This document shows positions 45,717 through 54,564 of a stretch of 64,000 nt of DNA, one piece after another. A program made the translations under genes and the position numbers. The notes beneath the pieces are model-generated. The model made no database searches. It had not been told where the DNA came from and saw nothing but the letters and a program-made list of their open reading frames with translations. Origin of the DNA: JANQPX01 sp041398025 (GTDB lineage Bacteria; Pseudomonadota; Alphaproteobacteria; Geminicoccales; Geminicoccaceae); NCBI GenBank assembly GCA_041398025.1, contig JAWKVM010000015.1, positions 170,038 to 234,037 on the forward strand. Direction: 5' to 3'. The first letter of the stretch is position 1. Each line of letters begins with the position of its first letter.

Positions 45717-46502
45717 TCACCTCAACTGGCTGACGGTTGCCATCATTTCGTCGCTGGCCGTAATCACCTTGGAGTTCAGGTCATAGGCGCGCTGGGCCGT
45801 GATCAGCGCGGTGATCTCCGAGACCGGATTGACGTTCGAGCCTTCGAGAAAGCCTTGGAGCAGCTCGCCGAAGCCATCGGACTGGGCCACGCCGATGGTC
45901 GCCGGCCCCGAGGACACGGTCTCGATCAGGAAGTTGTTGCCGATCGCTTCGAGGCCGGTGTCGTTGACGAAGGTGGCAAGCTCGAGCTGACCGAGATCGA
46001 CAGGTGCTGACTGTCCCTGGATGGTGGCCTGCACGCTGCCATTGGCGCCGATCGCGACGTCGATGGCGTCGATCGGGATCGTGATCCCGGGGCTGATCGG
46101 GAAACCATCGGCGTTCACCAGGAGGCCGTCGGGGCTGAGCTGAAAGCTGCCGTCGCGCGTATAGGCGAACTCACCGGAGGGCAGCTCGACCACGAAATAG
46201 CCTTCGCCCTGAATGGCGATGTCCAGACGATTTTCGGTCTGCTGCATGCTGCCCTGTTCGTGGATGCGGTAGATCGAGGCGGGCTTGACCCCGAGCCCGA
46301 CCTGAACACCGGCCGGCACCACCGTGCCCACGTCCGAGCTCTGCGCGCCGATGCGCCGGTAGTTCTGATAGAGCAGGTCGTGAAATTCCGGCCGGCGCCG
46401 CTTGTAGCCTGATGTCGTCAGATTGGCGACGTTGTTGGAGATCACCTCGACATGCAGCTGCTGGGCCATCATGCCGGTGGCGGCAATGCTCAGTGACTTC
46501 AT
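45717..46502 (-). CDS. flgG: Flagellar distal rod protein FlgG
   Basis: 261 aa, the canonical FlgG length. N-terminal MKSLSIAATGMMAQQLHVEV with NVANLTTSGYKRRRPEFHDLLY, central GEGYFVVELPSGEFAYTRDGSF, and C-terminal QGFLEGSNVNPVSEITALITAQRAYDLNSKVI. It builds the distal rod that crosses the P and L rings. It follows flgF by 32 bp in the same operon. Confidence 0.98.
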   Translation of the reverse strand: MKSLSIAATGMMAQQLHVEVISNNVANLTTSGYKRRRPEFHDLLYQNYRRIGAQSSDVGTVVPAGVQVGLGVKPASIYRIHEQGSMQQTENRLDIAIQGEGYFVVELPSGEFAYTRDGSFQLSPDGLLVNADGFPISPGITIPIDAIDVAIGANGSVQATIQGQSAPVDLGQLELATFVNDTGLEAIGNNFLIETVSSGPATIGVAQSDGFGELLQGFLEGSNVNPVSEITALITAQRAYDLNSKVITASDEMMATVSQLR

Positions 46503-46534
46503 GGCGTTTCCTCAGCTCCTGTCGACATCAGGCC

Positions 46535-47254
46535 TCACCCGACCTCAAGCATGCGTTCGACCATGCGGCGTTCGAGTTCGTGATGGGCGTCGATGATCTT
46601 CTGCGTTCCCTGATAGGCGCGCACCGTGGCCATCATTTCGGTCATTTCGACCACCGGGCGCACATTCGACCCTTCGATCATGCCCTGAAGGATGCTGACG
46701 CCTTCCACCGGCGAGGGAGTCTGGTCGGTGCGATAGAGTCCGTCTCCTGCCTTCTCCAGATCCTGGAGATCCTCGAAGGTGACCAGACCGATGCGGCCGA
46801 GCACGACGTCGGGCGTGGACACCGTGCCGTCGGGCGCGATCGTGACCTTGGGACTGCCCGGCGGAACGGTGATCAGGCCCCCGCCGTCGTTCAGGACGCT
46901 TTCGCCGTTGGCGGTCACGATTTCGCCGAGCTCGTTCAGGCGAAACTGGCCATTGCGGGTGTAGCGCTCGCCTTGAGCCGTCGCGATCACGAAATACCCC
47001 TCGCCTTCGATCGCGACATCGAGCGGATTGTTGGTCGGAATCATGGCGCCCGGGGTCAGGTCGCGCACCAGGGCGACGTCCTGCACATAGCGCACGGTTT
47101 GACGCGGGCCGACATCCACCGGCACCTGCTCCGCGAGCAGGGCTTCGGCGCGAAAGCCGGTCGCCGTCATATTGGCGATGTTGTTGGCGAGCACGTCCAT
47201 CTGCCGCATCAACACCATCTGCCGGGATAGAGCGATCGAAGTTGTCGTTTCCAT
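46535..47254 (-). CDS. flgF: Flagellar proximal rod protein FlgF
   Basis: 239 aa from ATG 47254 (METTTSIALSRQMVLMRQMD), with GGAGAA 8 nt upstream. Rod signatures: NNIANMTATGFRAEALL, AIEGEGYFVIATAQGERYTRNGQF and QGMIEGSNVRPVVEMTEMMATVRAYQGT. It is the first gene of flgFGAH, read leftward from the spacer shared with fliL. The longer upstream frame to 47368 lacks family similarity. Confidence 0.96.
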   Translation of the reverse strand: METTTSIALSRQMVLMRQMDVLANNIANMTATGFRAEALLAEQVPVDVGPRQTVRYVQDVALVRDLTPGAMIPTNNPLDVAIEGEGYFVIATAQGERYTRNGQFRLNELGEIVTANGESVLNDGGGLITVPPGSPKVTIAPDGTVSTPDVVLGRIGLVTFEDLQDLEKAGDGLYRTDQTPSPVEGVSILQGMIEGSNVRPVVEMTEMMATVRAYQGTQKIIDAHHELERRMVERMLEVG

Positions 47255-47361
47255 GCCATCTTCTCCAGGGAACCGACATGAAGCAGGTTCCGTGCCAACC
47301 GAAACCACCGCGGGCGCGCTGGGTTTCGAGGGCCTGGCGAGGCGCATGCGGCCAGATTCAC

Positions 47362-47415
47362 CCGGCAAGACTTGCCGGCTCTAGGCGAAATTTTCCGGCG
47401 TAAACTCTCTATTAA
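47362..47415. promoter_or_regulatory. Flagellar spacer: 17 bp palindrome and CtrA-like box
   Basis: CCGGCAAG-A-CTTGCCGG (47362-47378) is a perfect palindrome, an operator candidate. Just downstream TAAA (47401-47404), 7 bp, TTAA (47412-47415) followed by CC is one mismatch from the CtrA consensus TTAA-N7-TTAA. Both lie in the 284 bp spacer between the divergent flgF and fliL genes. The palindrome does not fit the sigma-54 -24/-12 spacing. Confidence 0.4.
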
Positions 47416-47538
47416 CCTTGAGCGCTTACAGTCACTGACATCGATGCCGTCGGGATCGAGAAACAGCCACCGGAAGCTGCCGAGGATAGCGATGAGGAAA
47501 GACCCGGCTGACGTGACATTGGAACAAGGTGGGATCGC

Positions 47539-48015
47539 ATGAAGCTCATCATCATGATCGTCGTGCCCGTCGTCCTTCTTCTGGGCGGTGGTGCCGGGGC
47601 CTATTTCATGGGCGTGTTTTCCAGCGAGGAGGCGGTCGAGGAGGCCAGTGGCGGGGCCATGGCCCAGGAAGCCGAGCCGGAGCCGATGGAGCCTCCGGTG
47701 ATGCCCGCCAATGTCGTCTTCGTCGACCTGCCGGATCTCCTGCTGAATCTGAACGTCACCGGCAAACGGCTGCGGTTCCTCAAGGTCGTGACGTCCCTCG
47801 AGGTCTCCAGCGAGGAGATGGCCGAGGTCGTGCGGCAGATGACCCCGCGCATCCTCGACAATCTGCACCTCTACTTCCGCTCGGTCACGCCCGAAGAACT
47901 CGCCGGACCGGATGGCGTCTACCGCATCAAGGAGGACCTGCTCGTGCGCATCAACGACACGATCCAGCCGGCATCGGTCAGGGACGTGCTCGTCAAGGAG
48001 ATGCTGGTCCAGTAG
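47539..48015 (+). CDS. fliL: Flagellar basal body-associated protein FliL
   Basis: 158 aa. A single N-terminal membrane segment (MKLIIMIVVPVVLLLGGGAG) and a periplasmic FliL domain: NVVFVDLPDLLLNLNVTGKR, LRFLKVVTSLEVSSEEMAEVV, MTPRILDNLHLYFRS and the end LLVRINDTIQPASVRDVLVKE. FliL supports motor stators. In many Rhodospirillales fliM comes next; here no fliM follows and a DUF6468 gene starts 78 bp later. Confidence 0.94.
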   Translation: MKLIIMIVVPVVLLLGGGAGAYFMGVFSSEEAVEEASGGAMAQEAEPEPMEPPVMPANVVFVDLPDLLLNLNVTGKRLRFLKVVTSLEVSSEEMAEVVRQMTPRILDNLHLYFRSVTPEELAGPDGVYRIKEDLLVRINDTIQPASVRDVLVKEMLVQ

Positions 48016-48093
48016 TGCGCCGTGTCGTTCGGCACGATCGCACCCCTTCATGGCGAGATGTCCAATACGGACTGCCCATACGGATTGAATGTC

Positions 48094-48540
48094 ATGCTGG
48101 CGCTTACCTTGGATATCGCAATCGTGATCCTGCTGCTGGTCTCGCTCGGTGCCGGCATCCGTCTCCACGGTGCGCTCAAGATCTTCCGGGTGGATAGCAA
48201 CGAGTTTCAGCCCATGATCCAGGCACTCGACAAGGCCACGAGCAGGGCCGAGACCGCGCTCGGGCGCCTGCGCAAGATGGCTGAAGACGTGGGCGGCAGG
48301 CTGAACGAGGATACCAAGACGACACAGCGTCTGCTGAACGAGCTCGATTTCATGACTAAGCGTGCCGACCAGCTGGCGGCGAAGCTCGACGATGGTATCG
48401 GCAAAGCCAGATCGGCCGAGGCCAAGACCAGCAAGGTATCCCCGACAAGCGGCGAACGCACGGTCGATCTCGACATCAAAGCGCAACCCTCCCGCCGGCG
48501 CGTGCCGGACCTGGAACAGAGGCTTAAAAACCTGCGATGA
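48094..48540 (+). CDS. DUF6468 flagellar-cluster membrane protein
   Basis: 148 aa from ATG 48094 (MLALTLDIAIVILLLVSLGA); ATG 48058 is a less likely start. One N-terminal membrane helix is followed by a coiled-coil-like cytoplasmic part with KATSRAETALGRLRKMAEDV and LLNELDFMTKRADQLAAKLD, then a disordered Ser/Thr/Lys tail. DUF6468 is found in alphaproteobacterial flagellar operons, with unknown role. Its last 4 bp overlap the motE-like gene (ATGA). Confidence 0.8.
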   Translation: MLALTLDIAIVILLLVSLGAGIRLHGALKIFRVDSNEFQPMIQALDKATSRAETALGRLRKMAEDVGGRLNEDTKTTQRLLNELDFMTKRADQLAAKLDDGIGKARSAEAKTSKVSPTSGERTVDLDIKAQPSRRRVPDLEQRLKNLR

Positions 48541-49340
48541 CGGCGCTCGCTACGCCGCCTCATGTCAGGAGTTCGCGACGCCGCTTCGTCACCTTCGGTG
48601 GAGCGCTGATCCTCGCCGCCTGCCTCACGCTGCTCAAGCTGACGCTCGTCGCTTTCGAGATAACGGATCGGGACGACTTCCCCTGGTTCGATCTGAAGAA
48701 CGTGCAACCTGCCTCCGGTCGGCTATCGGCGCCGTCCGATACGGCCGCCGTGGGAGGTGAGGTTGCCTGGCCGCTGATTCTGCCCGAGCCCGCAGCCGGC
48801 CCCGCCGGGCAGGGCGATGCCGGATCGGGGCCGCTTGTCGACGATCCGGCCGTGTTCGACGCCCCCTCTCCTATTGGCGATCTGGCCTCCGCCTTCGATC
48901 CATCGGATCTGACCGACGGCCAGATCGAGGCGCTCCAGCAATTGTCAGCGCGCCGTCAGGAGCTCGACGAGCGCGAACGCCTTCTCGATATGCGAGCCGA
49001 ACTGAACGGCAGGACGGAGGAAAGGCTCGATCAGCAGATCCGACAGCTCGCGGCGCTCAAGGAGCAAATCGAAGCCCTGGTCAACGGTCTCGACGAGGAC
49101 GAGGAGAAGAAGCTCGTTCAGCTGGTCAAAATCTATGAGACGATGAAGCCGAAGGCGGCGGCCGAAATCTTCAATCGCCTCGAGATCTCCGTCTTGCTGC
49201 ACGTGGTCGAGCGCATGAAGGAGGCGAAATCGGCCGTGGTGCTCGGCAGGATGGACCCGGCGATCGCCAAACGCGTCACGGTCGAACTTGCCAAACGCAA
49301 GGAACGCCCAAGCCTGAACGGTCAAGGCCTTGGCCGCTGA
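48537..49340 (+). CDS. MotE-like flagellar motor chaperone
   Basis: 267 aa. One membrane segment (about 15-37), a Pro/Ala/Gly-rich periplasmic linker, a coiled coil (QLSARRQELDERERLLDMRA, then EERLDQQIRQLAALKEQIEA) and a C-terminal MgtE-intracellular-like domain with LVKIYETMKPKAAAEIFNRL, VVERMKEAKSAVVLGRM. This is the MotE type, which in Sinorhizobium chaperones MotC. It overlaps DUF6468 by 4 bp and the next gene by 11 bp. Confidence 0.85.
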   Translation: MTALATPPHVRSSRRRFVTFGGALILAACLTLLKLTLVAFEITDRDDFPWFDLKNVQPASGRLSAPSDTAAVGGEVAWPLILPEPAAGPAGQGDAGSGPLVDDPAVFDAPSPIGDLASAFDPSDLTDGQIEALQQLSARRQELDERERLLDMRAELNGRTEERLDQQIRQLAALKEQIEALVNGLDEDEEKKLVQLVKIYETMKPKAAAEIFNRLEISVLLHVVERMKEAKSAVVLGRMDPAIAKRVTVELAKRKERPSLNGQGLGR

Positions 49341-52300
49341 TCACCATCCAAGCGGCGGACGATCCGGCCATCGGCTGATCTCGATCATGGTCGCCGCCTG
49401 TCTGCTGCTGCTGACGCCGGGACTCGCGGTCGACAGATCCTTTGCCGCCGATCACACGGTGCCGACATTGAGAGCATGGCAGCGGTCCCATGAAGGTCAT
49501 CTCACCATCGAATGGCCGGACACCGTCAGGGTCCAGCAGAAGAGAAACGGTGATCTTCTCGTTCTGCGCTTCGCCGAGCCGCTTGGCGTCGATGCTCGAT
49601 CGACCCTGCAAGATTTGTCGACTTTCATCGATCCGGTCCGCTCACGCGCGCAGGGAACGGACATCTCACTGGCCTTGAAGCCCGGCGTCTCCTCCAATGT
49701 CAGCCTGCGCGAACGGCGCATCGTCGCCATCGATTTCATTCGCGATCCCACTGCCGCTCCCCTGTCACGGATCGAGGCGTCGACCATCGACGGCGGTGTA
49801 CGGCTGCTCCTGACCTGGCCCGGTCCGACGCAGGTCGAGGCCGATCAGCTTGGCGACGAACTGCGCCTTCTGTTCGCTCCCGCCTGGGACATCGACTCCG
49901 GAGATCTCGCGAGGCTCCGCCAGAATCTCCGGCCCTGGCTCGATCGGATCGACCTTGAACAGGGTCGGGACGGCCAGGGGCTGTCCGTCACGCTTCAGCC
50001 GCACATCGTGTCATCGCTCCAGTCCGATGGGCCGACCAGGACGATCGTCGATCTCAAGCGCCAGGCCGCGATCCCTTCAGCGCAGGCGACCGCACCGCTC
50101 AGACATGTCTTCATACCTGAGAAAAGGCCGCAGATAGCCGGGGCCACGGACAACCTCGGGCCATCGGACCCGCCGCAACCCAAATTCCGACCGAAGGTGA
50201 CATCGGAACCCGAAGTGATCGCCGATGCCACGTCGAAGCCGCTGCCGGAAACGCCGCTCAAGGCTGAAGAGGAGGACTTGCCCAAAGCCATCGTCATCGA
50301 CTGGAAGAAGCCGGTCGGCGCCGCCATTTTCCTGCGAGCCGGCCATCTCTGGGCTATCTTCGACGAGACGGATGCGGGCCTCCTCGCCGGCGTGCCCAGA
50401 GCGCCAGCCGCCTTCGAGCCTGGATCGTTCGTGCCGGTCGAGGGCGGCACCGCCCTTCGCTTCCCGCTGCGCGAGGACGTCGACATCAGCGCCTACCAGC
50501 TTGAAGACGGTCAGTGGCGCATTGAGCCAGCTCAGTCCTCAACGAAACCAAAGGCCGTCACAATCGAACGTATCGACGCGTCCTCAGCGTTGCGCATCAG
50601 CCCGACCACGGGCGGCCGCATCGTCCGCATCATCGATCCCGCCGTCGGCGATCGCATCGATGTGCTGCCGCTCAGCGAAGCCGGCATCGGCCAGCCTCGG
50701 AGACAAAGGTTCGTCGACCTTGACCTGCTGCCGACGATGCAGGGTCTTGCCTGGCGGCCCATGAACGATCGGCTGATGTCCAGTGTCGACGAGCAGGGAC
50801 TCGAGTTTCGCGGCCAGAAGGGCCTGGCCCTTTCCAACACGTCTCCCGACACGTCGAGTTCTGAGCCCGTGATCCTGGAGGCCATGGTGAGAAAGCCATC
50901 GGAAGGCGAAGTCCCTTCGGACCCTGTTGCCGAGACGCCACCGAGCCAGCCTCCGGTAATCGAACGAACGCGACCAATCGAAACTGCCGAAACGCCACCA
51001 GCGTCCTACGTCGATCTCGCCGGCTCAGGCGTCGAACGCGAACTGGTCAATGAATACCGCCGCATCCGACGTCAGGCAATCGGAAAAGCCCTCCCCGAAA
51101 AGCGTGACCAAGCGAGGCTCGATCTTGCGCGCCTTCTCGTCTCTGAACGACTCGCCACTGAAGCGCGCACCGTGCTCGACACCATCCCGGACGATGCCGC
51201 AAGCGGCATCATGCTCCAGAAACGGGCGCTGAGCGGCGTTGTCGCCTTCCTCACAGGCCATCCGACCGAAGCCTCCTCGATCCTTCTCGATTCCGAGCTG
51301 GACGAAGACGACGAGATCGATCTCTGGCGCGCGGCGCTCGAGTCGACGGATGCCAAATGGCAGGCAGCGGCCGAACGCTGGCGCACCAAGAGTGACGTCC
51401 TCGATGCCTATCCGCCAAGGCTGAAGCTCGATCTCGGTCTCATGGCACTGCGATCGGCCATCGAAACCGACGATGACAAGATGATGCAGCAGGGCCTTCG
51501 CCGGCTGTCGTCGCTTTCCCTCAATCCCTATGACCAGGCGCGCTTCGATGCGATGAAGGCCCTGCGGGCCGAGCGCAGCGGCGACCTCGAACGAGCGAGG
51601 TCCTTGCTCACCGGTCTGACCGAAAGTCCGAACCACGCCTTGCGCACCCAGGCGAGGTTCGACCTCGCGTCCCTCGATCTGAAAGCCCATGGTCCCGATG
51701 CCGGAACCCTGGCCACGCTCGATCGCGACTTGCCGCTCTGGCGCGGCCATCCCGATGAGCGCGAGCTGCTCGACAGGCTGGCACGGCGCCATGTCGACGC
51801 ACATGCCTTGAGACGGGCGCTGATGGTCTGGCGACGGCTGATCCACCTCTTTCCGGATGCGGCGGACGACCAGGACTTGAAGCTGGCCCGCCAGGATGTG
51901 TTCATGCAAGCCTTGACCAAGGAGGATGAATCATCGCTGGATCCTCTGGACATCTATGCAATCTATCTCGATTTTACCGACCTTCTTCCCGGCGATCCCG
52001 AAGCCAGGGCGGTCCATCGGCACCTGGCCGGGCATCTGGCGAAGCTCGAACTTCTGGACGAAGCCATCGACGTTCTGCAGTCCCTGATGACGTCGTCGAC
52101 GGATGATTCCGAACGCGTCGACATCGCCACCGACATGGCTTCGCTCATGCTGCTTGGGGATCGGGCAGCGCCGGCGCTCGCCATGCTCGATGCGACCGAA
52201 GCCCCTTCCGCCGCGCGATCTGCCGCGTTCCTGGAACGACGCCAGTTGCTCCGTGCGCGGGCGCTCGCCCGGCTCGACCGGGCTGACGATGCTCTACGCA

Positions 52301-52680
52301 CCCTTCAGGATCTGACGTCGCCGTCGGCGCGCAGGCTCCGGGCCGAAATCCTCTGGGACGAGCGTCGCTGGCCGCGTCTCGCCGCCGCCGTGGAATCCTA
52401 TTTTGCCGCGGTCGACCCGGCCTCGCCGCTTGCACAGGACGATCGGGAGCTCGTGCTCTGGCTGGCCTTGGCCCGTGCGAAGGAAAATGCCCCCGACAAG
52501 CTCCGGGCCCTGCGCGAACGCTTCGGTTCCGCAATGCAAGGCGGCGACTATGCGGAAGATTTCGAGGTGGCAACGCAGCGCGCGATCAAGACGAAGGATA
52601 TCAAGGATTATCTCACCGAAACCGGAGAGCAGATCGCCGAACTCCAGCGCTATCGGAATGCCATCTCATCATCGCGATGA
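49330..52680 (+). CDS. Large secreted TPR-type protein of the flagellar cluster, 1116 aa
   Basis: Reading from TTG 49330, overlapping the motE-like stop; ATG 49387 is the alternative and also keeps the signal-like MVAACLLLLTPGLAVDRSFA. The N-terminal 400 residues are beta-rich (repeated VRLLLTWPGPTQVEA and DISLALKPGVSS-type strands, AMIN-like in feel). A Pro/Thr-rich linker follows (about 500-560). The C-terminal half is helical with TPR-like repeats (ARLDLARLLVSERLATEART, YDQARFDAMKALRAERSGDL). It is known from general knowledge as a conserved but unnamed companion of fliL/motE in Rhodospirillales. It is probably periplasmic and may scaffold motor or peptidoglycan contacts. Confidence 0.75.
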   Translation: MAADHHPSGGRSGHRLISIMVAACLLLLTPGLAVDRSFAADHTVPTLRAWQRSHEGHLTIEWPDTVRVQQKRNGDLLVLRFAEPLGVDARSTLQDLSTFIDPVRSRAQGTDISLALKPGVSSNVSLRERRIVAIDFIRDPTAAPLSRIEASTIDGGVRLLLTWPGPTQVEADQLGDELRLLFAPAWDIDSGDLARLRQNLRPWLDRIDLEQGRDGQGLSVTLQPHIVSSLQSDGPTRTIVDLKRQAAIPSAQATAPLRHVFIPEKRPQIAGATDNLGPSDPPQPKFRPKVTSEPEVIADATSKPLPETPLKAEEEDLPKAIVIDWKKPVGAAIFLRAGHLWAIFDETDAGLLAGVPRAPAAFEPGSFVPVEGGTALRFPLREDVDISAYQLEDGQWRIEPAQSSTKPKAVTIERIDASSALRISPTTGGRIVRIIDPAVGDRIDVLPLSEAGIGQPRRQRFVDLDLLPTMQGLAWRPMNDRLMSSVDEQGLEFRGQKGLALSNTSPDTSSSEPVILEAMVRKPSEGEVPSDPVAETPPSQPPVIERTRPIETAETPPASYVDLAGSGVERELVNEYRRIRRQAIGKALPEKRDQARLDLARLLVSERLATEARTVLDTIPDDAASGIMLQKRALSGVVAFLTGHPTEASSILLDSELDEDDEIDLWRAALESTDAKWQAAAERWRTKSDVLDAYPPRLKLDLGLMALRSAIETDDDKMMQQGLRRLSSLSLNPYDQARFDAMKALRAERSGDLERARSLLTGLTESPNHALRTQARFDLASLDLKAHGPDAGTLATLDRDLPLWRGHPDERELLDRLARRHVDAHALRRALMVWRRLIHLFPDAADDQDLKLARQDVFMQALTKEDESSLDPLDIYAIYLDFTDLLPGDPEARAVHRHLAGHLAKLELLDEAIDVLQSLMTSSTDDSERVDIATDMASLMLLGDRAAPALAMLDATEAPSAARSAAFLERRQLLRARALARLDRADDALRTLQDLTSPSARRLRAEILWDERRWPRLAAAVESYFAAVDPASPLAQDDRELVLWLALARAKENAPDKLRALRERFGSAMQGGDYAEDFEVATQRAIKTKDIKDYLTETGEQIAELQRYRNAISSSR

Positions 52681-52702
52681 CGCCGGCTTCGGGTCGGCGT
52701 CA
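52678..52702. terminator. Bidirectional hairpin between convergent genes
   Basis: TGACGCCG (52678-52685) and CGGCGTCA (52695-52702) are perfect 8 bp arms around a 9 nt loop. The hairpin begins in the TPR gene's stop codon and lies just before the prmC stop on the other strand. Confidence 0.6.
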
Positions 52703-52704
52703 GG

Positions 52705-53607
52705 TCAAAGGCGTTCGACGGTCACGCAACGCTCGATGCCGGCGAGATCCGTTCTCCGGCCTCGACGCTCGAGCCCGCCCTGCATCAGCAAGGCCTCGAC
52801 CGCATCCGCCTGCGCTGCGCCCACTTCCACGCAGGCAACGCCTCCAGGCCGGAGAAGGCGACGTAAATCCGCTGCCAGGGTCTTGTAGGCATCGAGCCCC
52901 TCGACACCGGCGAACAGCGCTCCTGCGGGTTCGTACCTCCTGATTTCCGGCGCGAGGATGCTGGCGTCACCCTCGGCTATGTAGGGTGGGTTGGCGACGA
53001 TGAGATCGAAGCCTTCGGCGGAAAGCGCCGTCCCCCAGTCGGCGCAGAGCCAGTGCACCCTGCCCGCCAGGCCGAGGCGCTCGCCGTTCGACCGGGCGAC
53101 CGACAGGGCGGCCATGCTGACATCGACACCGACGCCCCGCGCCACTCGGCATTCGCTGAGCAGTGCTAGCAGAAGGCAGCCCGATCCCGTCCCCAGGTCG
53201 AGAATGCGCCCGGGCCAGCAGCTCGGCTCGAATCGTCTGGCGATGTCCGCCAGCGCGGCTTCGATCAGGGTTTCGGAATCCGCGCGCGGACACAGCACAT
53301 CGGAGGTCACCAAGAAATCCAGGCTCCAAAATTCCTTCCTTCCGACGATCTGCGCAACCGGCTCCCGCGCCCGACGCCGTGCCACGAGCCGCTCGAACGA
53401 CTGCCGATCGCCGTCGCCGAGATCGTCCGTCGCATGCGCCAGCAGTGTCACGCGATCCTGTCTTCGGACATGGGCGAGCAGCAGCCAGGCATCTCGCCTG
53501 GCATCCTCGACCCCTGCCTTTTTCAGACAGTTGGCGGCATGTTCGATGGCCTCGCGGATGATCAAGGAGATCGCCCCATTTCCGTCGTCATCACGCCTGG
53601 CGTCCAT
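52705..53607 (-). CDS. prmC: Peptide chain release factor N5-glutamine methyltransferase
   Basis: 300 aa. The N-terminal helical domain (EDARRDAWLLLAHVRRQDR, RRRAREPVAQIVGRKEFWSLDF) is followed by a Rossmann methyltransferase: ILDLGTGSGCLLLALL binds SAM, and IVANPPYIAEGD is the NPPY catalytic motif for the glutamine of the GGQ loop in RF1/RF2. Usually prmC follows prfA; prfA is not in this window. It is convergent with the flagellar TPR gene. ATG 53607 is the first start in a short extension. Confidence 0.94.
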   Translation of the reverse strand: MDARRDDDGNGAISLIIREAIEHAANCLKKAGVEDARRDAWLLLAHVRRQDRVTLLAHATDDLGDGDRQSFERLVARRRAREPVAQIVGRKEFWSLDFLVTSDVLCPRADSETLIEAALADIARRFEPSCWPGRILDLGTGSGCLLLALLSECRVARGVGVDVSMAALSVARSNGERLGLAGRVHWLCADWGTALSAEGFDLIVANPPYIAEGDASILAPEIRRYEPAGALFAGVEGLDAYKTLAADLRRLLRPGGVACVEVGAAQADAVEALLMQGGLERRGRRTDLAGIERCVTVERL

Positions 53608-53856
53608 GCCCGATCGTCAGGCAGGAGACAACTCATGTCGTAAATTTACACCATTGAATAGGTAAAAATTAAGCTTGCGTATCAGAAGGTTATAGACCCG
53701 GCCTTGCTCCAGGGCACAGCCCGTTGGCTGAAATGCCACAACTTTTACGAATGTGTCGATTCCTGCTCTTCCAGCCATAGCCGACCTCTTCGGAAGTCGC
53801 TAGGATCGCCTCCCGTTTCAAAGGGGCTGCTTCAGAGGAAGGTTGAAGGACCAAAG

Positions 53857-54546
53857 ATGAAGCTCACTTGGCTTGGGCACTCTGCTTGTCATCTCGCCAT
53901 CGACGGCAAGAGCGTTCTGATCGATCCGTTTTTCACGGGCAACGCCAAATTTCCGGCCGACTTCGAACGTGGCCTCGCCAAGGTCGACGCGATCATCGTC
54001 ACCCATGGACATTCCGATCATCTCGGTGACACGGAACGTTTGGCCAAGGCCTTCGGTGCGACTGTCATCGCGATGTTCGAAATCTGCGCTTATCTGGGCG
54101 CGCGCGGTGTCGAGCACACCGATCCGATGAACATCGGCGGTACGATCGGCCACAATGGCCTGACCATCACGATGGTCAATGCGCTGCACAGCTCCGCCAT
54201 CGTCGAGGACGGCAAGCCGATCACCATGGGTGATCCTGCGGGTGTCGTGATCAAGTCGTCCGAAAAGACCGTGTATCATGCCGGCGATACCGAGATCTTT
54301 TCCGACATGGCGCTGATCCAGCGCCTGCATCAGCCCAAGGTCGGGCTGATCCCGATCGGCGACCGTTTCACCATGGGGCCGGAAACGGCGGCGATCGCCT
54401 GCAATGAGTTTCTCGATCTGGAAACCATCATCCCCATTCATTGGGGCACGTTCGATCTTCTGACCGGTGATCCCGGAACTTTCAAATCGTTGGTCAAGCG
54501 GGGCGAGGTGGCGACGCCTGCTCCCGGTGAACCCCTAGAGCTTTGA
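53857..54546 (+). CDS. UPF0173-type metal-dependent hydrolase
   Basis: 229 aa, standard for this MBL-fold family, from ATG 53857 with AAGGA 7 nt upstream. MKLTWLGHSACHLAIDGKSV is the usual start, with THGHSDHLGD as the metal motif and AGDTEIFSDMAL, MGPETAAIACN and IHWGTFDLLTGDP with the later ligands. The substrate is unknown. It stands 250 bp from the divergent prmC; a GNAT gene starts 18 bp after its stop. Confidence 0.93.
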   Translation: MKLTWLGHSACHLAIDGKSVLIDPFFTGNAKFPADFERGLAKVDAIIVTHGHSDHLGDTERLAKAFGATVIAMFEICAYLGARGVEHTDPMNIGGTIGHNGLTITMVNALHSSAIVEDGKPITMGDPAGVVIKSSEKTVYHAGDTEIFSDMALIQRLHQPKVGLIPIGDRFTMGPETAAIACNEFLDLETIIPIHWGTFDLLTGDPGTFKSLVKRGEVATPAPGEPLEL

Positions 54547-54564
54547 CGTGAGAGTGAGCAGGTC

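Noticed and set aside
47362..47378. Sigma-54 promoter in the flgF-fliL spacer
   Set aside because: The GG and GC of the palindrome are 10 bp apart, not the 12 bp needed between the -24 and -12 elements.
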